Assembly (NCBI GenBank): GCA_036245805.1
Contig: BTRK01000005.1
Coordinates: 24,404,984-24,468,983 of the forward strand
DNA length: 64,000 bases
DNA from: Pristionchus mayeri
Taxonomy: Eukaryota; Nematoda; Chromadorea; Rhabditida; Neodiplogasteridae
Direction of reading: 5' to 3'
Positions 1 through 10,296 of this stretch are shown here, one piece after another. How positions within the stretch are numbered: position 1 is the first letter of the stretch; each line of letters opens with the position of its first letter. The notes beneath the pieces were generated by a model. It searched no databases. It saw nothing but the letters and a program-made list of their open reading frames with translations, and was not told where the DNA came from. Both the position numbers and the translations under genes were made by a program.

Positions 1-1
1 C

Positions 2-1222
2 AAAATAGACTTAAAAGATGCTTATACTCAAGTGGAGTTGGACGAACAGTCGAAGAAATATCTGGTACTAAACACACAGAAAGGCCTATTTCAATACCAG
101 AGACTCCTGTTTGGAGTAGCATCGGCACCAGCGATCTTCCAGAAAATTATGGAACAGACACTGGTGGGAATTCCTGGAGTGTTAGCATATTTAGACGATA
201 TCACAATAACAACACCCACAGACGAGGAACACTTAGATAGGCTGAACAAAGTACTTACGAGAATGAGAAACAGAGGTTTCCGTCTCAGTAGAGAAAAGTG
301 TGCATTCCTCGTAGAAAGAATGGAATTCCTGGGGCATATAGTGGATAAAGAAGGCATTAGACCTTCACCGGAGAAGGTTAAAGCAATGTTGGAAATGCCA
401 GAACCACGAAATATTAAGCAGGTGGAATCCTTTTTAGGAATTATAAACTACTATGGTAAATTCATAAAGGGTTTATCCACCTTGGCAGCCCCACTTAACG
501 CGCTCCGTAAAAAGGACGCGGAGTTCATCTGGGAAAATGAGCAGCGTAAAGCATTCGAGAAAATAAAAAGTCGACTATCAGAAACGGATGTCCTAGCTCA
601 CTACGATCCAAACACTCCAGTTATATTAGCCACAGACGCGCCAGATTATGGTATTGGAGCAGTGATATACCATAAGTACCCAGATGGAAACGAAAAAGTG
701 ATAGCCTATGCATCACGATCGCTCACCAAATGCGAAAAGAATTACGCACAAATAGAGAAGGAAGCGCTTGGAATTATCTATGGTGTAGAAAAATTCGCAC
801 AATTTCTGTATGGCAGAAAATTTACACTGCTTACTGATCATCAACCATTGGTGAGAATTTATGGTCCTAAACACGAGTTACCGGTGATAGCAGCAAAAAG
901 ACTGCACCGATGGGCACTAAAGCTAATGATGTACTCATTTGAAATCGAGTACCGTAATACAGAGGAGTTCGGGAATGCCGACGGGTTATCTCGACTACCT
1001 CAAGAACATGAGCTACCATCTGTCCAAAGTGTAAAAGAAGATGATGAGGTCACACAATGGGATAAACAAACCCTGCGGTGCCTTCCAATTTCTGCAATAA
1101 GCTTAGTAGAAGAAACTCAGAAAGATCCGATTCTCGTGGAAGTAAAAAAGAAAATGAGATCGGGTTTTAGACCAAAAGAAAGGGAAGCAGAAATGCGCCC
1201 CTCATTCCTCACTCTCAACTAG
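2..1222 (+). CDS. Ty3/gypsy retrotransposon pol fragment: reverse transcriptase and RNase H (partial)
   Basis: The frame is already open at the left window edge, so the element begins outside. The first part is the palm of a reverse transcriptase: a KIDLKDAY motif at the very start, an LLFGVASAPAIFQ motif near base 110 and the catalytic YLDD near base 190. The connection region is followed by an RNase H domain with ATDAPDYGIGA near 632, a conserved glutamate in EKEALGI near 757 and LLTDHQPL near 834, ending in a NADGLSRLP motif. This order is that of Ty3/gypsy Pol. The frame ends after RNase H and the start of the linker; no integrase HHCC or DDE motifs follow, so the copy is truncated or rearranged at its 3' side. 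No LTR was recognised downstream. It lies 3' of the truncated pabp-2 gene and in the opposite direction. Confidence 0.93.
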   Translation, partial: KIDLKDAYTQVELDEQSKKYLVLNTQKGLFQYQRLLFGVASAPAIFQKIMEQTLVGIPGVLAYLDDITITTPTDEEHLDRLNKVLTRMRNRGFRLSREKCAFLVERMEFLGHIVDKEGIRPSPEKVKAMLEMPEPRNIKQVESFLGIINYYGKFIKGLSTLAAPLNALRKKDAEFIWENEQRKAFEKIKSRLSETDVLAHYDPNTPVILATDAPDYGIGAVIYHKYPDGNEKVIAYASRSLTKCEKNYAQIEKEALGIIYGVEKFAQFLYGRKFTLLTDHQPLVRIYGPKHELPVIAAKRLHRWALKLMMYSFEIEYRNTEEFGNADGLSRLPQEHELPSVQSVKEDDEVTQWDKQTLRCLPISAISLVEETQKDPILVEVKKKMRSGFRPKEREAEMRPSFLTLN

Positions 1223-1979
1223 AGATAAACTCTTCTCTACCTCTCTCTCTCTCTTGGTCTTCACACAAGAACCAACTCGTATGCCAAACGAAGTAAAAAA
1301 TAAGTCGATACGGAGACACTATATAGAAGAAAATTGCATAGGATGTGATGAGTTTGCGTTGGATTTACAATTAATGTGAAAATAAAATAAAAATATTAGA
1401 GATGAAAAACGAAAATAACACGTTATTTCGGGTAGACACAAAACCAAGACTCCGTCCACTAGGAACCGCAGTCTCCCCTCCACTTTCTGTGAATACTTTG
1501 GCGCGAAGGAAGACGATTGAAATGACTTTCAGTGTTACTGTAGGCCGTTCAAGAGGATCACGGCATGATTTTTCCCAACAGCCCGTTCAGAGATATGGTC
1601 AAGTGGTGTACTAGAAAGTGCATGGCGAGTGGTGCGGTTCATGAGTCTTATTTGCGGTTCTGTACATTACGGTCGTAAATGTAGTGATGTTCTTGATCCA
1701 GTTTTGATGCTGAACTAAGTTTTGGTTTGATCTGAATTTGGCATGCGAACGTTAAGGGAGCTTACATTTCCAACATAACACTTTTTTTCAACATCATTTT
1801 TTTCATCCCATTTCACGCCTCACCCCCCCCCCCCCCCCCCCCCCCGGTTTTAGATTCCCAGAGGCAACCACCTATGGACCTAACAGATATTTGCTACCCC
1901 CCCCCCCCCTACAATCTCCCACTATAATTCGTCGATATACCTTTTCGTATGATTTTAAACATTCACGAATATCACCAAC
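1223..1979. other. Gene-free stretch with long C homopolymers
   Basis: No coding exon is supported here. It starts with a CT-rich tract just behind the pol fragment and contains two long C runs, at about 1825-1845 and 1899-1909. The missing 3' exons of the minus-strand pabp-2 gene would be expected here or further left, but the conserved FAYIEF stretch of that RRM is not found on the minus strand. Confidence 0.6.
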
Positions 1980-2350
1980 CCTTTCGGATGTCCAGTGAAC
2001 TTGTCACACAGGATAGTCACACGAGACACTGAACCACATCCGTGGAAATGTGATTCCAATTCTTCAGCAGTGCAACTGTAGTCAACCTAGAATTTTAGAA
2101 AGCATTAATTAATGTGCAAACTAACTTACGTTTCCTACGTAAACTGAACGACCATCTGCTTCGGCCTTCTCTTCTGCTGACAACGTAGTGCCAGAAAGAG
2201 ATGATGATGAAAGATTGAGCGAGTTGTCCGCCTATTCATATAGATATGAATGAAGGCTCAAATTTACAATGCTACCTCCCTCTGAATTTGCTTCAACTTC
2301 GCCTGCTCCTCATCTATTTCAAGCATTCGACGTTGCAGCTCTTCAAGATC
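1980..2350 (-). CDS. pabp-2: Nuclear poly(A)-binding protein PABP-2/PABPN1, partial (three exons)
   Basis: PABPN1 binds nascent poly(A) tails in the nucleus and controls tail length. Three minus-strand exons join in phase: 2350-2276, 2231-2130 and 2086-1980, with introns of 44 and 43 nt. The first encodes the family's coiled-coil helix ([16 protein letters not shown]...KLKQIQRE). The second holds a serine-rich linker and the family signature [18 protein letters not shown], which includes RNP2 of the RRM. The third continues the RRM ([20 protein letters not shown], then [13 protein letters not shown]). The last exon ends in a split glycine codon, and the expected next exon (RNP1, FAYIEF) is not found between base 1 and 1979. 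A possible first exon, 2438-2406 (MVRTIHRAASS), fits in phase but is not conserved. The gene is either broken by rearrangement next to the gypsy fragment or continues beyond the window. Confidence 0.88.
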
Positions 2351-2739
2351 CTACAATAATAAAAGGGAAGATAAGGAAGGGGCGTAAAAGAAAACAACTA
2401 AATACCGAACTCGCAGCACGGTGAATCGTCCTAACCATGCATGTCCACGCCGGCGGCGACCCCCATGACCCCCTATTCATGGGTGCACGCTGCCTGACAA
2501 TCCGCCGCCAGTGGTGGGCAACTATGGTCCTAACACAAATCGTCCAGCGTACCACGGCATCCTTTTCACGGATGACAAACCCAAAATTTGACCCCGGGGT
2601 AGCATCAGCCCAGCAATGCTTAAGAAAAAAATACTCAGTTGGCGCCATACCAATGTAGTCCCTGCAAGCTGTAAGAAAAAACTTGGGATTGCCTGAATTC
2701 TATACCACATTTCAAAATAAGTTTTTATTACGGTAGAAA
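2351..2739. other. Region upstream of pabp-2
   Basis: It contains the possible pabp-2 first exon (2406-2438, minus) and, from about 2510, a stretch with a phrase about an 'aaaaatactcagttgg' word that recurs in diverged form near 7910 and 22450, so it is at least partly repetitive. Both-strand open frames here overlap each other and look accidental. Confidence 0.4.
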
Positions 2740-3280
2740 AGATTGCTCTCTTTCTCTGCGCTATCTCCCTCCTCGGCCACCCCCTGTAAAACTTGCGAGG
2801 ATCTACGCCACGCTAAATATCGCGCTACGTCACTTTCTGAACCTCTCCGGGAACGGCAAACGCGTTTCACTCTGACGGGAATCGAACCACCAACCTTCGG
2901 TTTTCTAATCCATTGCTTTAGCCACTCGGCTATGAAAATAGGTCAATATATATTTTATAAATCATCATAAATCGAGTTGTTAATAATTCAACAAAGAAAC
3001 ACTGCAAAATGAGAATTTAAAAATAATTTTTAAAAATTGCCATTTTGTGATTTTTGAAACCTATAATTTAAGCTAATTAGCAATTAATTTTGAGTTTAAT
3101 TGTAAAAACAATTAATTTTAATTCGTTTAGTAATTAATGAAACAAAGAAACGTCGCAAATTCAGCATTTTGATGCAAACGGAAAATATTGACCGGGATCA
3201 CGTATGCACGCCGTCGAACCTGATCCAGCCGAATGGTCAGAAGGGTACACGGAAGCGATTAAACGGTTTTTTGAGTCATA
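2740..3280 (-). repeat. Repeat unit with tRNA-like segment (left part of a unit also present at 46480-48070)
   Basis: This stretch is the reverse complement of sequence found again at 46700-48070. It carries, in order, a tRNA-like segment (2867-2939, minus), an AT-rich middle and the start of a short conserved frame whose product begins VEPDPAEWSE. That frame is interrupted at 3281 by the foldback that follows and resumes at 4608. Confidence 0.8.
2867..2939 (-). other. tRNA-like segment with A and B boxes
   Basis: On the minus strand there is TAGCCGAGTGG (A box) and, about 40 bases later, GGTTCGATTCC (perfect B box consensus). It resembles a class II tRNA but has no pairing acceptor stem, so it is read as tRNA-derived promoter sequence in a repeat and not as a tRNA gene. 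The copy at 47953-48024 is on the plus strand. Confidence 0.65.
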
Positions 3281-4607
3281 TCACGTGTCTTCTGAGAGAT
3301 TGCATGAATCCCAGACCCATGTTTGACAAACTGTTCAAATTGCTCCGATATCGACCTAACTTTCGTGGTGATGTACCCTAGGCCCAGAAACATTCAGTTA
3401 ACTTTGTGAGGCCGGGACTTCAAAAGTGCCTAAAATCCGGCTCTGGGAAATATGAAAATTCAAAAATTCATATCTTCCTTCAACTTTGAGCTAATGAGTC
3501 GATCAACAAACAGAAATGACCGGCGTGATGAGCGGACAACTTCATTGTTAATGACGTTTCGCAAGGATGAGCATAAAACTATGATAACTGCGAAATTTCA
3601 TTTTGTGGTGTTCGAATTTGCATGAAATTTGATTGTCGTGAAAAAAATCATTCCACGTAACACCGAGATCTCCTCAGAATCTGAGGCTCAGATTCGAAAT
3701 CTACGCCCTTTTTTACACCTGGCATATCGTTTTTGTTCAATTTAATGGAGGTATTTTTGTGCAATTTTGGGTACAACATGCTGGACCTTGTGTTTTGAAG
3801 GAAAATCGAAAATTTCACTTTCTTTTATTTAAGTAATTGTCGATCGGGGATATGTTTTCTTTCAGTTTCCAATGTTTACTGACATATTTATACCGATTTC
3901 CATTGAAAAAACCGGAGATTTCAATACTTCATAAATTCATGAAATTTGAGATTTTTTTGGTGAAAAATGTGATTTTGCGAAGTATTGAAATTTCATGTTT
4001 TTTCAATGGAAATTGGTTTAAATATGTCAGTAAACATTGGAAACTGAAAGAAAACATATCCCCGATCGATAATTACTTAAATACAAGAATGTGAAATTTT
4101 CGAATTTGCCTCAAAACACCAGATTCAGCATGTTGTACCCAAAATTCCATAAAAATAATACCTCCATTAAATTGAACAGAAACGATACGCCAGGTGTAAA
4201 AAAGGGCGCAGATTTCGAATCTGAGATCTCGGTGTTACGTGGAATGATTTTTTTCACGACAATCCAAATTTCATGCAAATTCGAACACCACAAAATGAAA
4301 TTTCGCAGTTATCATAGTTTTATGCTCATCCTTGCGAAACGTCATCAACAATGAAGTTGTCCGTCTCATCACGCCGGTCATTTCTGTTTGTTTATCGACT
4401 CATTAGCTCAAAGTTGAAAGGAGATATGGATTTTTGAATTTTCATTTTTTCCACAGCCGGATTTTAGGCACTTTTGAATTCCCGGCCTCACAAAGTTAAC
4501 TGAATGTTTCAGGGCCTTGGGTACATCAACCACAAAAGTTGGGTCAGTATCGGAGCAATTTGAACAGTTTGTCAAACGCCACCTGCGATCTCTCAGAAGA
4601 CACGTGA
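3281..4607. mobile_element. Foldback element, arms about 640 bp
   Basis: Bases 3281-3930 and 3980-4607 are near-perfect inverted copies with a short AT-rich loop. The termini read TCACGTGTCTTCTGAGAGAT on both sides and are flanked by TA. Comparison with the uninterrupted relative at 46640-46700 shows the element inserted into the repeat unit's short frame. No transposase is present, so it is non-autonomous. Confidence 0.85.
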
Positions 4608-4810
4608 TATATATTTTTTAAATGTGTGAATGGTCGGTCTCCACGATTGGAAAGATAGTGAACAGCTTGATAAGCACGATGCGAATTTATAAGAAATTTT
4701 TAAAAAATGACTTGGATACGGTAGAGCGTATAGAAAATGGCCACAATCCGAACAGACAGAGTGACAGCACTTTTTCGCGATTTGATCAATATTTTTCAAT
4801 TAAGCTCTAG
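4608..4810 (+). repeat. Right part of the interrupted repeat unit
   Basis: Continuation of the 2740-3280 unit after the foldback. In the matching frame it encodes a stretch like KKWLGYGR..RKWPQSEQT, seen intact at 46481-46765 on the minus strand. Confidence 0.6.
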
Positions 4811-4835
4811 TTTTTTGTTAGTATGATGGTTATAT

Positions 4836-5460
4836 ACGAGGGGCACCCCCCCCCCCTCGACGTATAGGGGGTCATGGTCAAAAATCGATCGGTAGGTCAG
4901 GACTAAGTACCATAATCAATCGATAGTACGGTACACCCTGATACCATATATGGATACCGTAACCCGCGAATATCGCAAACTAACTTTATTTTTAAAAAGT
5001 CCTGGCGCCGTGCCCAATCGATTGCACAGTACCCAAGTCACTACCGTAACCCAGTTCCATGGGTCAGATCCGGTTCCTTGGGTCAAACATTTTTCTAAAA
5101 TTTTAAAATCGATAGTAAAATTATTTTTAATTCTCCTACCATATCTCTCGTTACTGTAGAATAATTTTATAATCGAATTAGGATTTTTAGAAAAATGTTT
5201 GACAATTTTAGAAAAATGTTTGACCCAAGGAACTGGGTTACGGTAGTGACTTGGGTACTGTACAATCGATTGGGCACGGTGCCTGAACTTTTTAAAAATA
5301 AAGTTAATTTGCGATATTTGCGGATTACTGTATCCATATACGGTATCAGGGTGTACTGTACTTTCGATTGGTTATGGTACTTAGTCTTGACCTACCGATC
5401 GATTTTTTTACCATGACCCCCTACGTCGAGGGGGAGTGCCCATCCGGATGGGCACCCCCC
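4836..5460. mobile_element. TACCGTAA-rich foldback, about 310-bp arms
   Basis: The left arm runs from C-rich ends through a 'gggtcatggtcaaaaatcgatcggtaggtca' theme (given in pieces: GGGGGTCATGGTC, then ATCGATCGGTAGGTC) to an AT-rich centre near 5160, and the right arm repeats it inverted. Many TACCGTAA/TTACGGTA words occur. A second copy lies at 61741-62390; relatives lie at 22741-23547 and 32093-33516. Confidence 0.85.
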
Positions 5461-8117
5461 TGATTGTATCGTGCACAACTATGGCGGGCAACTACGTCTT
5501 TACCATGGCAAAATTCGTACGGTGGCTTTCGTATATCCTGCGCATACAGTATTGAAGTTTTTATATTAATTTTACGACGAAATCACAAATCTGACCCAGC
5601 ATCTGACCCGACGCCTTGGCATACGGTAGCCTCCCTCGATCATACTGTGTTTTGCCAAACAAGCTTAATAGTACTTTTGGATGGAAGAAGATGAACGCTG
5701 TCCTCTAGTCACGTTTGCAAACAAAAGATTACGGTAATGGACACCGTGACATCTATTTTGCGCACCTCCTACATTTGTGTTTCATGGAATTTCGTTTCAT
5801 GTATGCTCATCATACACGGCCGATGAGCACCCGCACCCGAACGCACAGCTCCCCACCTCCGCCATGTCGAAAAAGCTATCGGGTTATGGTAAAGCAGCAA
5901 CACCGTGAGCTCGCCCTGGGAATCTGCCCGCAGTCCGGCTAGTTACACACGCCCAGCACAAATTGCTCGAATGTTTACGTCAAACTTAGGAAATTAAACC
6001 GGAGTGAAGCGCGATGGGCCATACTCGTAGGCACGATAGTCTGCACGCGCCGGGGTAAAAACAACCTGACTGTCTGCATATCTTCGCTCTCTCACTCAAG
6101 GGGGAGAGGGGTCGGAGAAAAATGACCACTCCGTCCGTTACGAACCGGTGTATTGGAGTGCTACCCGGAAAAATTTCTCGCGCTAAAATTCCGTGGAATC
6201 GTTCCAAATTATTTCTGGACAATGGACAATTCAATTGTGAAGTAACATGATTCGGAGTATAACGTGATTGAAAAAACTAAGGGATTCGGTTCAAAATGTA
6301 CTAGATATGTAGCAAAAAATAAAATTTTAGCTTAAAATGTTTTTTTTGGAATCAACCGGATATTGGTCTAAACATGTTTTTGACAACTTCGGGGCTCCAC
6401 CATTGACATGAATTTTGACTTTTGAGTCAATTTTGCATCCTTAAGAATATATGATTTTTTGGCACTTCTCTAGTTTAGGGGGTAACTCCGCCCACTTTCC
6501 TTCTGCGTCTCTGACACCCTGCCTCTCTCTTCCTACCCCTTCCCTCTGACGCTCTAGCCTGAAAACAACTACTCCCACGCTCTAGTAAACAACTTGTTTA
6601 CACTACGATAGCATAGGCTTTACATTACGCATCTATACCTCCTTCCCTATAACGGCGACCCGCGAAACGAGGAGCCCTGTAAGCAACGATGGGGTATCCC
6701 CGCGAAGCGGTGAGACGGTCTGATTTTAAGAATGTCGATGGACAAGGGGCCGTGCACACATATATTCTGGGCGTCTATGCCGGTTATGCCGCCCTACAGA
6801 AAACCATACAAAATAAAAACCAACCGGCTCATTGTCGGACATCGAGATTTGGCTACCATGCTCTTCATCTTCCTCGATTTTGATTGACGCGTCTGCCTCA
6901 TCCATCTAAGCCACAACATGTAAATAATATATACATATAACAAAATTTGTAAACGTGAAGTGACGCTTAAACGTTTACACATGATGATCGAAACACATCG
7001 ATCATTATTGACGGCGCTCCGCGATGAAAGCGGTGTGAGAAGGAATTAATATGTTGAAAATTAAGTTCAAACGATTAGGAAAACTAAAAAGGGCATAAGT
7101 CACACCCAGGTTCTGATATTTTTTGCTCACGCCATTCATTCGGAAGCTCTCGTTGAGATGCACGCACTGTGAAAATTGCAGCTGCTATTTCACCTACACT
7201 TTTGAGAAAAGTGCTTATACTATAAGTCGGCTAAAACTAACATTTAGGCAGTCTAAGATATATGAATCGATAAAGCTTGAAAAATAAGTGGGATCACTCA
7301 CAGGGCAATTTTCGGATATCTTTCACTCTAACAAAGATATGCGCATTCAAAGTTAAGGCTCAAGGTAACCGACCCTCTGTAGGGAGCTTCAAAATGAAAC
7401 ATGCACAATGAAACTTTGGGGGTCAGTCAGGCATGCCTTAAGATCACCAAAACTGGTTAGAACCAAATTCCCGAATTCCAGTCCATTCCCAGACTCAGCT
7501 CGATTTTCTCATGAGAGGCGTGATATGGGAGGATAAAACTAGATATTCCAAAGCTTTGCGAAGATAGAATAATCATAGCACACGTTGTACAAATTCAAAT
7601 AATTTGACGGTTATTGGGTAACTTTAAGCGCAATATTGAAATACAATACAATATTGCGAACGAGGTTGTGCTATTCATAGATAATAGATCAAGGTTGTGC
7701 TAGATCGAGGTCGATAAGCAGTATACAATTGTTATACGCCCTAAGTATTTATTTAAGTACTCAGGACGAGTAGCAATAATGTTATACCAAGTAAGAATCA
7801 CTTGAGCAAGCTTTCATAAAGGCCAGCCTTCATAGATACAAGCTTGCGGATAACCAACTCAAAAAGTGACCCCTTGAATACAGTACATTTCTAATAGAAC
7901 GAAAAATAATACTCAGTTTGCGCAGTACATAACAGGTCCCTGCTTTTTGTAGAAATTTTAAAAATAGCCACATACTACGATAAGAATGAGCAAAACATCC
8001 TGATTGCTGTAGAATTTTCAAATTCGCAGTTATAATTACGGTACTCACGGCCCCGGAGCATCGACATAAGGAAAAGGAAAACGTCCGCAGGCATCAAGGA
8101 AAAGGCGCGCGTTTTCA
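5461..8117. other. Gene-free stretch of old repeats
   Basis: No exon with recognisable homology or phase-consistent splicing was found. Directly after 5460 there is a short block also present inverted at 61745-61765. Near 7495-7535 lies a sequence ending in CTCATGAGAGGCGTGATAT, the terminus of the foldback family seen complete at 20995-21994. The stretch 7600-7630 matches a terminus of the ACCCAACACC MITE family. Confidence 0.5.
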
Positions 8118-8179
8118 AAAAAAAGTATTGTCAGAATGTTGCCTGAATATTCAGGCAACATTCTGACAATACTTTTTTT
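8118..8179. repeat. Perfect 62-bp palindrome without spacer
   Basis: The arms of 31 bp are exactly complementary around 8148/8149, with GAATATTC at the centre and A/T runs at the ends. The arm contains a GTTGCCTGAA phrase that recurs near 8304 and 8335. Confidence 0.95.
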
Positions 8180-8594
8180 CAGCTGAATCACACGGCAATA
8201 TTTTCACCAACACACCTGGAAAAAATGGTCCGCTAAAATGAACTAGTACTGTGGCACGGTGCAATGTTTTTTTCCTGAGGAACGGTGTATTTTTAAAAAA
8301 ATGTTGCCTGAAACTGGTACTTTTCAAATTGTCAGGCAACTTTAGCTATACGGTTTTCGGTTTATTATATTGATTTACTCATAAATTATTATTTAATCAC
8401 TAATTAATGTTTAGTTGCCATTTTCTGCCTTCCGGAACGTCATCTAGCTATCAATTAGCGAAGGGCGCCTTCTATTCTAGCGGATATGGAATATGCAGCC
8501 TAGTCACTAAACACAGAATTGATATACTTTCAATGCTTAGTAAATCTTTCTGTGGTTATTTTGATCTGAAATGGGACCATTTCTCTTAACGGGG
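8180..8594. other. Gene-free stretch
   Basis: Contains a further inverted fragment of the palindrome's arm (near 8300-8340) and otherwise AT-rich sequence. No supported gene. Confidence 0.4.
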
Positions 8595-9542
8595 TAGGGA
8601 CGGCAACGGTGTTAACGAACGAGCAAAACAATTCACAAATTGGTATGCAATTGAAAGCTATGCCTACCCCATTTCGACTTTTCACTTTAGTTTAAAAAAA
8701 TTTATTATCAAATCAAGAGAAAAACAATAATAAACATAAGTCGAAATGCCGACGCTTTCAGTCCAAGTGGAGCGCATCTCAAGTCACTCCTTTACTCCTA
8801 CCTATCACAAACTGAGAGACTTGTAGTTACATGACTAACGTCGAAACGATGTCGTATTTAATTATTCTGTGTATAGCGCACTCTGAAAAAATCTGAATGA
8901 CGTAATCGAAGAAGAATACAACCTTTAATCGACCAAGAAGGCAAAATCAATTACTACTCCTGCTCAAACTACGGTAGTTCGCCGAGACAAATCCACAATA
9001 ATCAGTTTAAAATCAATATCTATAAATGGGCGAACTGTTCACGCTTTTTTTTCTCATAAAAATCGATTTACTCATTGTAAACAACATGCTATAAAAGATC
9101 GCATGAACAGTTCGCCCTTTACGAGATATAATTAAAAAACCAAATTTACAACGGTAAAATGCTCAACTTTTACGGCCTCATTCTCTAATATCTTATATTT
9201 ATATTTATTTTTATTGTGAAAACAATTTTTTGCGTTTGATAATCTGCTTAAACTGAGGAAATAAAGCTTCAACACTTAATTCTGAAAACACGTATATTTT
9301 CGATCACGTCATGCTTCTCCAGTTCTGCAATATTTCTCTTTTTGCCATGCTTGATGTTCTTTCAATATGTGTTCATATTCATTCCAATCAATAAAATACT
9401 TCAAATATCACATTAAATATTTTTAAAAAATGTATTAAAATATTGAAAGAATTTGCCTTGAAAAGCACGGTAGTTTGAAAGCAAAAGCGTCGGAGGTAGG
9501 CAACCAATATTCCGTACTCGAAAATTCCCGTTGCCGTCCCTA
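8595..9542. mobile_element. hAT-type non-autonomous element, family A copy 1
   Basis: Terminal inverted repeats TAGGGACGGCAACGG and its complement bound 948 bp, and the element is flanked on both sides by the 8-bp duplication TAACGGGG. Eight-base duplications and TAGGG ends are typical of hAT transposons. There is no transposase frame. This copy also supplies the empty site for the insertion at 10367-11280. Confidence 0.92.
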
Positions 9543-9777
9543 TAACGGGGTGTTGAGAAAAAAATTGCCGTGAATCAGTGAAAGAGGGTCTGGACTCATA
9601 ACGATCACCCCTAATCTGCACGAATGGAGCTGCAAACTCAGTTTGCAATCAACTAAAACCTGAAATTCAGGCATTTTTTCTATGTTTAGCGGTAATTCTG
9701 CAGCATATTTTTATACAACTCAAGCAATTTCATGGACAGCCCTGGACATTTTCCCTTTCCTTATGTCGATGCTCCTC

Positions 9778-10016
9778 CGGTTTTCCGATGCAGGATGCGC
9801 GCCACTTTTGCGAAGCGGTGCGGACACCTTACAACACCACCTCGCAAACGCAGGGTTATGTAATTAGTCCGCGCCACTTTCGCGAAGCTGCGGCGTTACT
9901 TACATGAAGCGGCGCCGCAACTTTCACGAAGCTGCGCGGAATACGTTTGCGAGGTGGTGTTGTAAGGTGTCCGCACCGCTTCGCAAAAGTGGCGCGCTTC
10001 CTGCGCTGAAAAACCG
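9778..10016. repeat. Short inverted repeat, about 75-bp arms
   Basis: The arms share GCGCGCCACTTTTGCGAAGC-type sequence and its complement. The loop contains further GCGCCAC/CGAAGCTGC variants. It is flanked by about 300 bases of unassigned sequence on each side, with no gene seen. Confidence 0.8.
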
Positions 10017-10296
10017 GAGCCGTGGGTACTGAGGTTAGCACGAGTGTAGGGACCACCGAACCGGAAAATCAAAAATGAAAACCGGCGAAAGGACATATTT
10101 TTGGTGGCAAACGTCGCCTTTGCGGGATTTTAAATGTGCGTTAGGAGTTATTGCTCGATTTCGCAGTTAATTCGACATGTGCCTTGCCAATTTTTTTAGA
10201 ATATGACAGTTGAAGATATACCTCGTTCACTGAAAAAGAACGAAAAATATTGACAGAGTCGGAAACACACATGAAAGCTTGAAAATTCATGCCATC

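Noticed and set aside
2437..2658. Overlapping frames on both strands upstream of pabp-2
   Set aside because: They overlap one another, lie in repeat-related sequence and contain no recognisable domain.
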